Source of the DNA: Pandoraea pulmonicola
GTDB lineage: Bacteria; Pseudomonadota; Gammaproteobacteria; Burkholderiales; Burkholderiaceae
NCBI RefSeq assembly: GCF_000815105.2
Contig: NZ_CP010310.2
Location: forward strand, 4,464,001 to 4,528,000
Direction of reading: 5' to 3'
DNA length: 64,000 nucleotides
Shown: positions 26,453 through 35,877 of the stretch, piece by piece
How positions within the stretch are numbered: position 1 is the first letter of the stretch
How the letters are laid out: the number at the start of each line of letters is the position of its first letter
Notes under the pieces: model-generated
What the model was told of the DNA's origin: nothing
The model's input: only the letters and a program-made list of their open reading frames with translations
Databases searched by the model: none
Translations under genes and position numbers: made by a program

Positions 26453-27049
26453 ATGACCGACACGACCATTCGCCAAGCCGACCATCCGATCGACCCGCAA
26501 TTCACCGCCCGCTGGTCACCGCGCGCGTTCACCAACGAGACGCTGCCCGAAGCCACGCTGCTGTCGTTCTTCGAAGCGGCGCGCTGGGCGCCGTCGGCCT
26601 ACAACGCCCAGCCCTGGCGCTTCGTGTATGCACGCCGCGGCACGCCGCACTGGGAGCAGTTCGTTGGTTTCCTCAACGAATTCAATCAAAGCTGGGCGAA
26701 GCACGCGGCGGCCATCGTCATCGTGATCTCGAAATCGACGCTCAAGCCGCCGGGCAGCGATCAGGACGCGCCCTCGCCGACACATGCCTTCGACACGGGC
26801 GCGGCCTGGGGCTATCTGGCCCTGCAGGCCTCGCTCTCGGGCTGGGCCACGCACGGCATGGCCGGCATCGAGCACGACAAGATTCGCAATGAACTCGATC
26901 TGCCACCGAAGTACACGATCGAAGCGGCGATCGCCATCGGGCGTCCGGGCGACCCCGCAACGCTGCCGGAAGGCCTGCGCTCGCGCGAAGTGCCGAGCCT
27001 GCGCGATCCGCTCTCGACGATTGCCGCCGAAGGCCGCTTCGCGTTCTGA
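26453..27049 (+). CDS. Nitroreductase-family protein
   Basis: 198 residues. FMN-binding features are 'RWSPRAFTNETLPEATLLSF' (R-S-R-F-like start) and 'FEAARWAPSAYNAQPWRFVY', with a C-terminal 'AIAIGRPGDPATLPEGLR'. It probably reduces nitro groups or quinones with NAD(P)H. It is monocistronic, ending at a strong terminator shared with the convergent RND operon. Confidence 0.9.
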   Translation: MTDTTIRQADHPIDPQFTARWSPRAFTNETLPEATLLSFFEAARWAPSAYNAQPWRFVYARRGTPHWEQFVGFLNEFNQSWAKHAAAIVIVISKSTLKPPGSDQDAPSPTHAFDTGAAWGYLALQASLSGWATHGMAGIEHDKIRNELDLPPKYTIEAAIAIGRPGDPATLPEGLRSREVPSLRDPLSTIAAEGRFAF

Positions 27050-27067
27050 CCTCCGCCGTCTCGACAA

Positions 27068-27107
27068 AGCAAAACCCCGCCGGGTGGAAAGCCCGGCGGG
27101 GTTTTGT
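27068..27107. terminator. Bidirectional terminator
   Basis: AAAACCCCGCCGGG and CCCGGCGGGGTTTT form a perfect 14-bp stem with a 7-nt loop and A/T tails on both sides, between convergent genes (nitroreductase and RND outer-membrane protein). Confidence 0.9.
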
Positions 27108-27145
27108 GTTTCGAGGGTTCAGGGTGTGTTGCGCGTCGGGACGCG

Positions 27146-28606
27146 TCAGGACGCGTCCGTCTCCGGCTGCCAACCGCCGCCCAGCGCACGGTAGAGCGTC
27201 ACGTGGTTCACGAGCACACGCTGCTTCACGTCGATCAACTGCTGCGCGGCGTGAAACTCGCTGCGCTGCGCGTCGAGCAGTTCGAGATAGCTCGCCACGC
27301 CGTTCTCATAGCGGCGCTTGGCCAGACGCAACCGCTCCCGCTCGCCGTCCGACACGCGCTTTTGCGCCTGAAACTGTCGGGCGAGTTGCTGTTGCGCGAC
27401 CAGTGCGTCCTCCACTTCCGCGAAAGCCGTCTGGATGGTCTGCTCGTACGTCACGACGGCCATCTCCTTGCGCACGTTCGCGAGGTCGAGCCCCTGAATG
27501 TTGCGTCCGCCCTCGAAGATCGGCACGGTGATCTGCGGCACGAATGACCACACACCGGTCCCCGCGCTGAACAGGTCCGCCAGGCGCGAACTCGCGCTGC
27601 CCACGTCGGTCGTCAGTTTGATCGACGGGAAGAACGCCGCGCGTGCCGCACCGATGTTGGCGTTCGCCGCGCGCAGTTGCGCTTCCGCCCGACGGATGTC
27701 GGGACGCCGTATCAACAACGACGACGGCAGCCCGGCCGCGACCGGCACGACGAAGGCATCGTCGAGTCTGGCCGCCGCCACAGGCTTCACGCTGACGTCG
27801 CCCGTGAGCAGTTGCAGCGCATGCAGAATCTGGCTGCGCTGGCGTTCACGCTCGGCCAGCGCCGCACGGGCGACTTCGACCTGCGTGGTCTCCGTGTTGA
27901 GATCGAGATCGTCGATCAGGCCGCGCTCCGCACGCAGGCGGATGACGCGAATACCGTCCTCGCGCGCCGCCAGCACGTCACGCGCATACCGGATCTGTTC
28001 GTCGATGGCCACAAGTCCGATGTAGGACGTCGCCACTTCGGCGACCAGGCTCACCTGCGCCGCGCGCTGCGCCTCCTCGCTCGCGAGGTACTGCTCCAGC
28101 GCCGCGTCGCGCAGGCTGCGCACGCGCCCGAAAAAGTCGAGTTCGAACGCGCTCACGCCGACCGTCGCGCGCAGATCGTTGGCGACGTAACCGTCGGGAT
28201 TGCGGCCGCCCCCGTCGGGCTGCCCGGCCGAACCGGAGTAGCGCTGGCGTGCAAACGAACCGCCCGCCTGTATGCTCGGCAGCAGATTGGCTCTCTCGAT
28301 ACCGTAGAGCGCACGCGCTTCCTGCACGCGCAGTGACGCCAGGCGCAAATCGCGGTTCTGCGCCAGCGCGCGGCGAATGAGCGCCTGCAGACCGGGATCG
28401 GTGAAGACCTCGGCCCAATCGGCATCGCCAGCGAGCGGCTCCGCGAGCGCCAGACGCACACCGCTGTCCTGCGGCGCGGCCTCGAACGTCGTCGGGATCG
28501 GCGCCGCCGGGCGCTCATACGTGGGCGCGAGCGTGCAGGCGCCGAGCGTGAAGACGCACGCGCCGGCCAGCGTTATCCCGCGCAAGCGGGGTCGAAACAT
28601 CGTCAT
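27146..28606 (-). CDS. OprM-family outer-membrane efflux channel lipoprotein
   Basis: 486 residues. Lipobox LGAC near residue 24, then 'TLAPTYERPAAPIPTTFEA'. Two OEP domains are seen, with 'LLIRRPDIRRAEAQLRAANA' and 'NIGAARAAFFPSIKLTTDVG' in the second. It is the third gene of the adaptor-RND-channel operon, overlapping the RND stop by 4 bp. Confidence 0.93.
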   Translation of the reverse strand: MTMFRPRLRGITLAGACVFTLGACTLAPTYERPAAPIPTTFEAAPQDSGVRLALAEPLAGDADWAEVFTDPGLQALIRRALAQNRDLRLASLRVQEARALYGIERANLLPSIQAGGSFARQRYSGSAGQPDGGGRNPDGYVANDLRATVGVSAFELDFFGRVRSLRDAALEQYLASEEAQRAAQVSLVAEVATSYIGLVAIDEQIRYARDVLAAREDGIRVIRLRAERGLIDDLDLNTETTQVEVARAALAERERQRSQILHALQLLTGDVSVKPVAAARLDDAFVVPVAAGLPSSLLIRRPDIRRAEAQLRAANANIGAARAAFFPSIKLTTDVGSASSRLADLFSAGTGVWSFVPQITVPIFEGGRNIQGLDLANVRKEMAVVTYEQTIQTAFAEVEDALVAQQQLARQFQAQKRVSDGERERLRLAKRRYENGVASYLELLDAQRSEFHAAQQLIDVKQRVLVNHVTLYRALGGGWQPETDAS

Positions 28607-31600
28607 ACCTTCCCCTCGACGGCCGGCGCGGCATCGCCCGACGCGTCCTTATTGTCCGGACTCGGCCGGCGCACGAAGCGGCCGACCAACACGAAGAACA
28701 ACGGCACCAGGAAGATCGCGAGCACGGTGGCCGTCACGATCCCGCCCAGCACGGCTACGCCGATGGCGCGCTGCGCCCCCGACGCCGGCCCCGAAGCGAT
28801 CGCCAGCGGCACCACGCCGAAGCCGAAGGCGAGCGAGGTCATCACGATCGGACGCAGACGCAGACGGGCCGCTTCCACTGCGGCATCGAACCACGTCATG
28901 CCCTGCTTCGCCAGATCATTGGCGACTTCCACGATCAGGATCGCGTTCTTCGCCGACAGACCGATCGTCGCGATCAGCCCGACCTTGAAGTAGATGTCGT
29001 TGGGCATACCCAGCAGACTCACCGCGCCAAGCGCGCCGATCACGCCGAGCGGCACCACCATGATCACCGCCGCCGGAATCGCCCAGCTCTCATAGAGGGC
29101 CGCGAGCGCGAGGAACACCACGAGCACCGACAGGGCGAACAGCGCCGGCGCCTGGGCGCCCGAGATGCGCTCCTCCAGCGACTGCCCGCTCCACTCGTGG
29201 CCAATGCCCTTGGGCAGATCGGCCATCAACTGCTCCATGCGCGCCATCGCTTCGCCGCTGCTCTTGCCCGGTGCGGATTCGCCCTGAATCGTGAACGACG
29301 GATAGCCGTTGTAGCGCTTGAGCTGAGGCGCACCGAGCTGCCATTTGAGCGAGACGAAGGCCGAGAGCGGCACCATCTCGCCGAGCGAGTTGCGCACGCG
29401 CAGATTGCCGATGTTCTCCGGCGACACCCGGTAGCGTCCGTCGGATTGCACCAGCACGCGGCGGTTCTCCGAGCCGAGCATGAAGTCGCCCACGTAGTCC
29501 GAGCCGAACATGGTGGAGAGCGTGGTGTTCACGTCGTCCATGCTCACCTTGAGCGCCTCCATCTTGCGGCGATCGATACTCACGTCGATCTGCGGCACAT
29601 CGCCCTGGCCGGCGAAGATCACATTCTTCAATACCGGATCCTCGGCGGCCTTCTTGAGCAGCTCGTCACGCGCGGCGATCAGCGTGTCCTTGCCGACGCC
29701 GGCGCGATCCTGCAAGCGCAGATTGAAACCGTTCGACGAACCGAGCTCCGGCAGCGCCGGGCTGTTCATCGCGATCAACATGCGATCGGGCTGGCCGCCG
29801 AACTTCTCGTTCACGCGATCGACGATGGCATTCACGCCGTCGTGCTTCGAGGTGCGCTTGTGCCAGTCGTCGAGCGTGACGAACAACATGCCGCCGCCCG
29901 GCCCCGCGCCGAACTCGTTCCATCCCCCCAGCACGAACACGTGCTTGACCGGCTCGTTCTTCATCAGGTACTGCTCGATGCGCTTGAGCGCCGTCATGGC
30001 CTCCGGCAACGTGGCACCCTGCGGCTCCGAAGCCATCACCATGAAGCTGCCGGTGTCCTCCTCGGGAATGAATGCCGAGGGCAGGCGCATGAACGCGAGC
30101 GGCACCGCGATGAGCACCAGGCCATAGACCACCAGCGCCCGCCACGGACGACGCAACGTCTTGCCGACGGTGCGCGTGTAACGCTGCGTGCCGAGCGCGA
30201 ACGTGCGGTTGAACCAGCCGAAGAAGCCCCGCTTGTCGTGATGGTCGTCAGCGATCGGTCGCAGCAGCGTGGCGCACAGCGCCGGCGTGAGCGAGAGCGC
30301 GAGGAACGCCGAGAAGCCGATCGACACGGCCAGCGTGACCGCGAACTGCCGGTAGATGTTGCCCACCGCGCCCGAGAAGAACGCCATCGGCACGAACACC
30401 GTGACCAGCACCACCGTGATGCCCACGATGGCGCCGCTGATCTGCCGCATTGCCTTGACCGTGGCCGCGTAGGGCGACAGTCCCTCCTCGACCATGATCC
30501 GCTCGGTGTTCTCGACGACCACGATGGCGTCGTCCACCAGAATGCCGATGGCGAGCACCATGCCGAACATCGTCAGCGTGTTGATCGAATAGCCCAGCCC
30601 CAGCAGCACGCCGAACGTGCCGAGCAACGCGACCGGCACCACGAGCGTGGGGATGAGCGTGGCGCGCAGGTTCTGCATGAACAGATACATCACCAGGAAC
30701 ACGAGCACCACGGCTTCGAGCAGCGTCTTGACGACCTTCTCGATCGACACCTTCACGAACGACGCCGTCTCGTAGGGCAACTGGTATTCGACGCCGGCCG
30801 GGAACTGCGCGGCCTGCTCGTCCATCACCTTGCGCACGGCCTTCATCACTTCCACGGCGTTCGAGCCGGCCGCGAGCTTGATGCCCATGGCGGTGGCCGG
30901 CAGCCCGTCGACCCGCGACGAGAAGTTGTAGTCGGACGCGCCGAGCTCCACGCGCGCCACGTCGCCCAGCCGGATGGCCGAGCCGTCGGCGCGTACGCGC
31001 AATGGAATATTGGCGAACTCCGCCGGCGTCGACAGCGCGCTGTCGGAGACCACGTTGGCGTTGATCGGCGCGGACTTTGGCGTGCCTCCCGCGCCCAGAT
31101 CGCCAACTGTCACCCGCGCGTTATAGGCGCGCACCTTCGAGACGATATCCGACGCCGTGAGATCGACCGCGACCAGTTTGGCGGGATCCGGCCAGATGCG
31201 AATGGCCTTCTCCGTGCCCCAGAACTGCACCTGGCCGACGCCAGGCACGCGCTTGAGCTGGTTCATCACCTGCGCGGCCGCGAGTTCGCCGAGGTCGAAT
31301 TCACCGATGGCCGGATTGCGCGAAGAGAGCGTAACGACCATCTGGACGTTGTCGGCCGCCCGCTCGACCTTCACGCCGTAGCGGCGCACAACCTCCGGCA
31401 GACGCGATTCGACGGTCTTCAGACGGTTCTGCACTTCCACCGCGGCCAGATCGAGGCTGGTGCCCTGACGGAAGGTCAGGTTGACCGACGACTCGCCGTT
31501 GCCGCTCGTCGCCGACGTGTACATGAGGCCCGGCGCGCCGTTCATCTGGCGCTCGATGATGGCGGTCACCGAGTCCTCGACGACCTTGGCCGAAGCGCCC

Positions 31601-31749
31601 GGATAGGTGCTCCAGACGCTGACCATCGGCGGGGCGATGTCCGGGTACTGCGCCACGGGCAGCGCCCGGATCGCGAGTACGCCGATCAGGGTGATCAGCA
31701 GGGAGATCACCCAGGCAAAGACCGGGCGATCGATAAAGAAACGAGCCAT
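28603..31749 (-). CDS. RND multidrug efflux transporter (HAE1, AcrB/MexB-like)
   Basis: 1048 residues, normal family length. It starts MARFFIDRPVFAWVISLLIT. TM4 carries the paired aspartates in 'GILVDDAIVVVEN', the proton-relay site of HAE1 pumps. The two large periplasmic loops and the 'GQSLEERISGAQAPALFALS' region are intact. It exports hydrophobic or amphiphilic drugs by proton antiport. The start follows the adaptor stop by 2 bp. Which clinical pump it equals (MexAB-, MexEF- or BpeEF-like) cannot be told by eye. Confidence 0.94.
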   Translation of the reverse strand: MARFFIDRPVFAWVISLLITLIGVLAIRALPVAQYPDIAPPMVSVWSTYPGASAKVVEDSVTAIIERQMNGAPGLMYTSATSGNGESSVNLTFRQGTSLDLAAVEVQNRLKTVESRLPEVVRRYGVKVERAADNVQMVVTLSSRNPAIGEFDLGELAAAQVMNQLKRVPGVGQVQFWGTEKAIRIWPDPAKLVAVDLTASDIVSKVRAYNARVTVGDLGAGGTPKSAPINANVVSDSALSTPAEFANIPLRVRADGSAIRLGDVARVELGASDYNFSSRVDGLPATAMGIKLAAGSNAVEVMKAVRKVMDEQAAQFPAGVEYQLPYETASFVKVSIEKVVKTLLEAVVLVFLVMYLFMQNLRATLIPTLVVPVALLGTFGVLLGLGYSINTLTMFGMVLAIGILVDDAIVVVENTERIMVEEGLSPYAATVKAMRQISGAIVGITVVLVTVFVPMAFFSGAVGNIYRQFAVTLAVSIGFSAFLALSLTPALCATLLRPIADDHHDKRGFFGWFNRTFALGTQRYTRTVGKTLRRPWRALVVYGLVLIAVPLAFMRLPSAFIPEEDTGSFMVMASEPQGATLPEAMTALKRIEQYLMKNEPVKHVFVLGGWNEFGAGPGGGMLFVTLDDWHKRTSKHDGVNAIVDRVNEKFGGQPDRMLIAMNSPALPELGSSNGFNLRLQDRAGVGKDTLIAARDELLKKAAEDPVLKNVIFAGQGDVPQIDVSIDRRKMEALKVSMDDVNTTLSTMFGSDYVGDFMLGSENRRVLVQSDGRYRVSPENIGNLRVRNSLGEMVPLSAFVSLKWQLGAPQLKRYNGYPSFTIQGESAPGKSSGEAMARMEQLMADLPKGIGHEWSGQSLEERISGAQAPALFALSVLVVFLALAALYESWAIPAAVIMVVPLGVIGALGAVSLLGMPNDIYFKVGLIATIGLSAKNAILIVEVANDLAKQGMTWFDAAVEAARLRLRPIVMTSLAFGFGVVPLAIASGPASGAQRAIGVAVLGGIVTATVLAIFLVPLFFVLVGRFVRRPSPDNKDASGDAAPAVEGKV

Positions 31750-31751
31750 TG

Positions 31752-33071
31752 TTATTGCGTCTCCGCTTTGGAGGCCGGGCTGGCGCGAGCGAGCTCGACC
31801 GGCCTGGCATTGGCTTCAGCATGGGTTTCGGCCTTCACGGCCGATGCGCCCGGCGCGACAGGCGTCGTCAGCGTGGTCGGCGCGGCCGGCTTTATGGGCG
31901 GTGGGGGCGGCGGCGCCGCGGCCGCCTTGATCTTGACCTGCATGCCGTCCGAGAAATGCGCGACGTTCTGCACGATGACCTTCTCGCCGCCCTTCAAGCC
32001 GTCCGTCACCAGCCAGTCGTGGCCGACGATCGTTTCGGCGTGCACCTTGGTGTCGTGCACCTTGCCCTGGGCGTCGACCACCCGCACGATGGCACCTTCG
32101 GCCGTCCGGACGAGCGACTCGCGCGGCACGCGTACGACGTTCGGGTTCACCGCGCCTTGCATGCGAACCTGCACGAACGCGCCGGGCAGCAGCACGCCGT
32201 CCGGGTTCGGCAGCAGCGCGCGCATGGCGATGGTGTCGGTGCCGGGGTCGACGGCCAGATCGGTGAAGAGCAGCTTGCCGGGCAACGCGTATTCGCGTCC
32301 GTCGGGCAGCGTGACATGCACCTGCGGCGCAGCCGCACTGCCGCGCTCCAGCTTGCCTGCGCGCAGGTCGCGCGTCATGGCGTAGACCTCGGCGGCCGGT
32401 TGCGAGAAGTTCACGTAGATCGGATCGATCTGCTCCACGCGCGTGAGGAGCGTTGGCGAATCGAGACCGACCAGGGCCCCTTCCGTGACTTCGGCGCGAC
32501 GCACACGGCCAGCAATCGGTGAGACGACGCTGGCATAGCCGAGGTTGAGTTCCGCGCGGCGGACTTCGGCGCGAGCGGCCAACACTTCGGCCCGGGTACG
32601 TGCCTCAGCGGCACGGGACTCGGCGTCCTCGCGGGCGCTGATGGCGCGATCGGCGAGCAGTCCACGGTAGCGCTCGATCTTGTCGCGCGCGGAGTCGTGT
32701 TCGGCCTGTGCCTTGGCGAGTGCGCCGCGCGCGGCGTCGAGGGCGGCGGACAGCGGCTTCGGGTCGATGCGAAAGAGCACTTCGCCCCGGGCGACCGTTT
32801 GACCCTCCTGATAACGACGCTCGATGACGACGCCGCTGGCGCGCGCGCGCACGTCGGCATTGCGGTAGGCCTCCAGACGCCCCGGCTGGTGAGTCGTGAG
32901 CGGCTCGGCGCGACGCTCCACGGTGCGCACGACGGCTTCCGGCGTGGCATCGGCCTTCTCGCCCTCGCCGCGATCCGAGCAGGCGGCGAGAAACACCACA
33001 CCGGCGAGCAGACTGACTGACACACCCGTTAGCATTCCGAAGCGGGTTCGGTAATCGATTTTCGATGACAT
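31752..33071 (-). CDS. RND periplasmic adaptor (AcrA/MexA-like) lipoprotein
   Basis: 439 residues. Signal peptide with lipobox LAAC, then 'RRAEPLTTHQPGRLEAYRNA' and 'DVRARASGVVIERRYQEGQT' (lipoyl half), an alpha-hairpin, and 'VVSPIAGRVRRAEVTEGALV'. The C-terminal 50 residues form an unusual Pro/Ala/Thr-rich tail with a PPPPPP run. It is the first gene of the RND operon, divergent from a LysR regulator. Confidence 0.93.
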   Translation of the reverse strand: MSSKIDYRTRFGMLTGVSVSLLAGVVFLAACSDRGEGEKADATPEAVVRTVERRAEPLTTHQPGRLEAYRNADVRARASGVVIERRYQEGQTVARGEVLFRIDPKPLSAALDAARGALAKAQAEHDSARDKIERYRGLLADRAISAREDAESRAAEARTRAEVLAARAEVRRAELNLGYASVVSPIAGRVRRAEVTEGALVGLDSPTLLTRVEQIDPIYVNFSQPAAEVYAMTRDLRAGKLERGSAAAPQVHVTLPDGREYALPGKLLFTDLAVDPGTDTIAMRALLPNPDGVLLPGAFVQVRMQGAVNPNVVRVPRESLVRTAEGAIVRVVDAQGKVHDTKVHAETIVGHDWLVTDGLKGGEKVIVQNVAHFSDGMQVKIKAAAAPPPPPPIKPAAPTTLTTPVAPGASAVKAETHAEANARPVELARASPASKAETQ

Positions 33072-33374
33072 GTATTTGCGTTGGATTTACGACATCCGGT
33101 CAGAGTGTCGAACCGCGTTCGGTGCGCGACGACGACCTATGGCTGAGCCAGCGATGGGGGAACCGGGGGCCCGCATCTCTCCAGAAGCACCGTGGGTGGC
33201 AGGATGCGCGTTGCGCGAAGGAGGTCTGTGCCCAAGACCACCGGACCGGTGGGATCCGGTCGTCTGCCGCCTCGCCTATGTTGGCGTTTCAATCTGGCGT
33301 TTTAGATGGAGAAACGCGATTCTGACGTGAAATTGATGTTAGAAAAAGTTGGAACCTATCTATAAAATGAATGG
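33072..33374. other. Divergent promoter region of the RND operon and its LysR
   Basis: About 300 bp. The right end (33330-33374) is AT-rich and probably holds the LysR promoter. Small ORFs here have no support. No convincing LysR box (T-N11-A) could be singled out. Confidence 0.4.
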
Positions 33375-34247
33375 ATGAACTGGACCATAGAACAATTGCG
33401 CTATTTCGTGGCTGCCGCCGAGGAAGGATCGATATCGGCTGCCGCCCGGCGTCTCGGCAAAGCCCAGTCGGCGGTGAGCACGGCAATTTCGCTGCTCGAA
33501 GCCGACTTGGGCTTTGAATTATTCGACCGAAGCCGTCGCAACGCCCGGCTGACCGATCAGGGCGAGGTGATGCTGCTCGAAGCGAAGGAGTTGCTTCGTC
33601 AGGCGGAGGGGCTGAATCACCGGGCGAACGCGCTGGCATACGGCGAGCAGCCGCAGCTCTCGCTGGCGCTCGACGAGGCGTTGCCGTATCAGGCGGTGAG
33701 CGAGCTCGTGCGCGATCTCGCCTATCAGTTCGCCTATCTGGAATTGACGCTGCTCAACGGCACGTCGACGGAAGTGGCCGAATACGTGGAGAAGCAGCGC
33801 GCGGACATCGGTTTTCACGTGGATCGGGGGCCGATTTCTTCCGCCTTTGGGCAGAAGTACGTGGGCTCGGCCGTGCAGGGCGTGTTCGTGGCCGGCGACC
33901 ACCCGCTCGCGTTCCGCGCTCAGGTCACGCGCGGCGATCTGGCGAAATATCGCCAGATTCTGTTGCAAATGGACGACATCACGCCCATGCAGCTGAGCCC
34001 GTCGATCTGGCGGGCGGACAGTTCATACGTAATTGCCAGCATGGTCGTCGACAAGCTGGGCTGGGCGGTGCTGCCGATCGACATCGCGGAGTACGAAGAT
34101 CTTCACGAGCTGCGCTGCGGCGACCTCGGCCTTCCGCAGTTGCCGGTGCGCATGCTCTGGCGCTTTGGACGCGAACCCAACGACGTCATGCGATGGTGCG
34201 AGGCGCGCTTCGCCGAACTGCTGCGCGCGAGCACGCAGGAGACGTGA
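33375..34247 (+). CDS. LysR-family regulator, likely controlling the RND pump
   Basis: 290 residues. The HTH is 'SISAAARRLGKAQSAVSTAI' (residues 20-39), and the effector domain begins near residue 88. It is divergent from the adaptor-RND-OMP operon, the arrangement of MexT- or BpeT-like activators, though sequence alone does not show orthology. Confidence 0.9.
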   Translation: MNWTIEQLRYFVAAAEEGSISAAARRLGKAQSAVSTAISLLEADLGFELFDRSRRNARLTDQGEVMLLEAKELLRQAEGLNHRANALAYGEQPQLSLALDEALPYQAVSELVRDLAYQFAYLELTLLNGTSTEVAEYVEKQRADIGFHVDRGPISSAFGQKYVGSAVQGVFVAGDHPLAFRAQVTRGDLAKYRQILLQMDDITPMQLSPSIWRADSSYVIASMVVDKLGWAVLPIDIAEYEDLHELRCGDLGLPQLPVRMLWRFGREPNDVMRWCEARFAELLRASTQET

Positions 34248-34308
34248 TGGCGCCGGGAGACGCGGCGTCGCCGCCTGAAGCCGGCACAACGCTCGCGTCC
34301 CCGTGAGC

Positions 34309-35877
34309 TCATTGCGGCTTCGGCCCCGGTGCCGACTTCGCCCGCAGCAGCAGCGCCGCCGCCGTGCAGCCCAGCATGGCGATGCCGGCGATCAGGAACG
34401 TGTCGCTGTACGCCATGAACAGGGCCTCGCGCATGACGCGCTGCTCGATGAGGCCGAGCGCGGCGTCGCGCGCCTGGCCGCCCGCAACGCCCATTTTGGC
34501 CATCCAGTGCTGCATCATGTGCATCCGGTCGCGAAATGCCTCCGCGTACGGCGTCACCGCCTCGCCGATCCGCATGGCATGGAGCTTTTGCCGCTCGACC
34601 ACGATCTGGCTGGCCACGGCAATGCCGATGGCGCCCCCGACGTTTCGCACCATCGTGAAGAGCCCCGACGCCGATCCGACCTGCGCCTTCTCCACGCCGG
34701 CGACCGCCATGACCGACAGCGCCACCACGACCAGCGACTGACCGACACCCCGCACGATCAACGACGGTTCGATGACGTTGACGCCCGCGTCGATATTGAG
34801 ATTCACGTTCATGAGACACCCGGCCGCCACCAGCGCGAAGCCGGCAATGATCGTCGTGCGCGGGCCGATGCGGCGCATCAGCGGCGGCGTGAGGAACGAC
34901 ATCACGAACTGCACCGCCCCGTAGGGAATCATGGTCAGCCCGATATCGCGTGCGCTGAACCCATGGAGCTCCGCAAAGTAGTTCGGCACCAGGAACACCA
35001 CGCCAAACACCACAGCCCCGAACAGGAACTGCATGAGGCTTGCCACGCCGAAGTTGTACCGGGCGAGCAGCCGCAGGTTGATGAACGGTTCGGCGCGGTG
35101 CCACTGCGTCCAGGCGAATGCCGCCAGACCGATGGCGGCAACGATCGACAGTTGCACCATCTCGGTCGAGGCGAACCAGTCCTTTCGCCCGCCCTCCTCC
35201 AGCACGATCTGCAGCGCGCTCAGGCCGATGGCCATCGCGCCGATACCGAACCAGTCGGCGCGCCTGAGCCGATCCAGATGCACCGGCGTCGCCTTGATCG
35301 ACCAGCCGATGGCGGCAAGCAGCGCGATGCCGGGCGGGATCTGGAGATAGAAGATCCACCGCCACGAGTACATCTCCGTCAGCCATCCGCCCAGCGATGG
35401 GCCGGCGGCCTGCGCCACGTTATTCGCCACGGCGAACAGCGCCATTCCCAGCGGATGTCGCGACGGAGGCAGTTCCGAGACGATCAGTTGGAACGACAGT
35501 GGGATCAGCACCCCACCGAACGCGCCCTGCAGCGCTCGGGCGACGATCATGGTGGAGATGTCGGGCGCGAGCGAGCAGGCCAGCGAGAACAGCAGGAAGC
35601 CCCCGGTGCCCACGAGCAGCACGCGCCGCGCCGAGAACACCTGCACCAGCCAGCCTGTCAGCGGAATCACAATGATCTCGGCGACGAGATAGGCCGTGGT
35701 GATCCACGATCCTTCCTCGAAACTCGCCCCGAGCGAGCCGCGAATATCGGGCAGCGAGGCGTTGGTCACGTGCACGTTCATGCCGGCCATGAAGCAGCCG
35801 AACACGCCACCGAGCACCGCTACCCACGCGCGCAGGGAAACGTGCCCGGATTCCGGAGCGGGCGCGGCGGCGCTCAT
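34309..35877 (-). CDS. DHA2-family MFS multidrug transporter (EmrB-like)
   Basis: 522 residues with about 14 membrane segments. Motifs are 'GVFGCFMAGMNVHVTNASLP' in TM1 and 'RALQGAFGGVLIPLS', both typical of DHA2/EmrB. The start overlaps the adaptor stop by 4 bp. With the adaptor and channel upstream it makes an EmrAB-TolC-type exporter. Confidence 0.92.
   Translation of the reverse strand: MSAAAPAPESGHVSLRAWVAVLGGVFGCFMAGMNVHVTNASLPDIRGSLGASFEEGSWITTAYLVAEIIVIPLTGWLVQVFSARRVLLVGTGGFLLFSLACSLAPDISTMIVARALQGAFGGVLIPLSFQLIVSELPPSRHPLGMALFAVANNVAQAAGPSLGGWLTEMYSWRWIFYLQIPPGIALLAAIGWSIKATPVHLDRLRRADWFGIGAMAIGLSALQIVLEEGGRKDWFASTEMVQLSIVAAIGLAAFAWTQWHRAEPFINLRLLARYNFGVASLMQFLFGAVVFGVVFLVPNYFAELHGFSARDIGLTMIPYGAVQFVMSFLTPPLMRRIGPRTTIIAGFALVAAGCLMNVNLNIDAGVNVIEPSLIVRGVGQSLVVVALSVMAVAGVEKAQVGSASGLFTMVRNVGGAIGIAVASQIVVERQKLHAMRIGEAVTPYAEAFRDRMHMMQHWMAKMGVAGGQARDAALGLIEQRVMREALFMAYSDTFLIAGIAMLGCTAAALLLRAKSAPGPKPQ

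Noticed and set aside
29197..32385. A 1062-codon plus-strand ORF opposite the RND pump
   Set aside because: Low-complexity His/Arg/Glu translation with no motif; a mirror of the RND transporter and adaptor genes.
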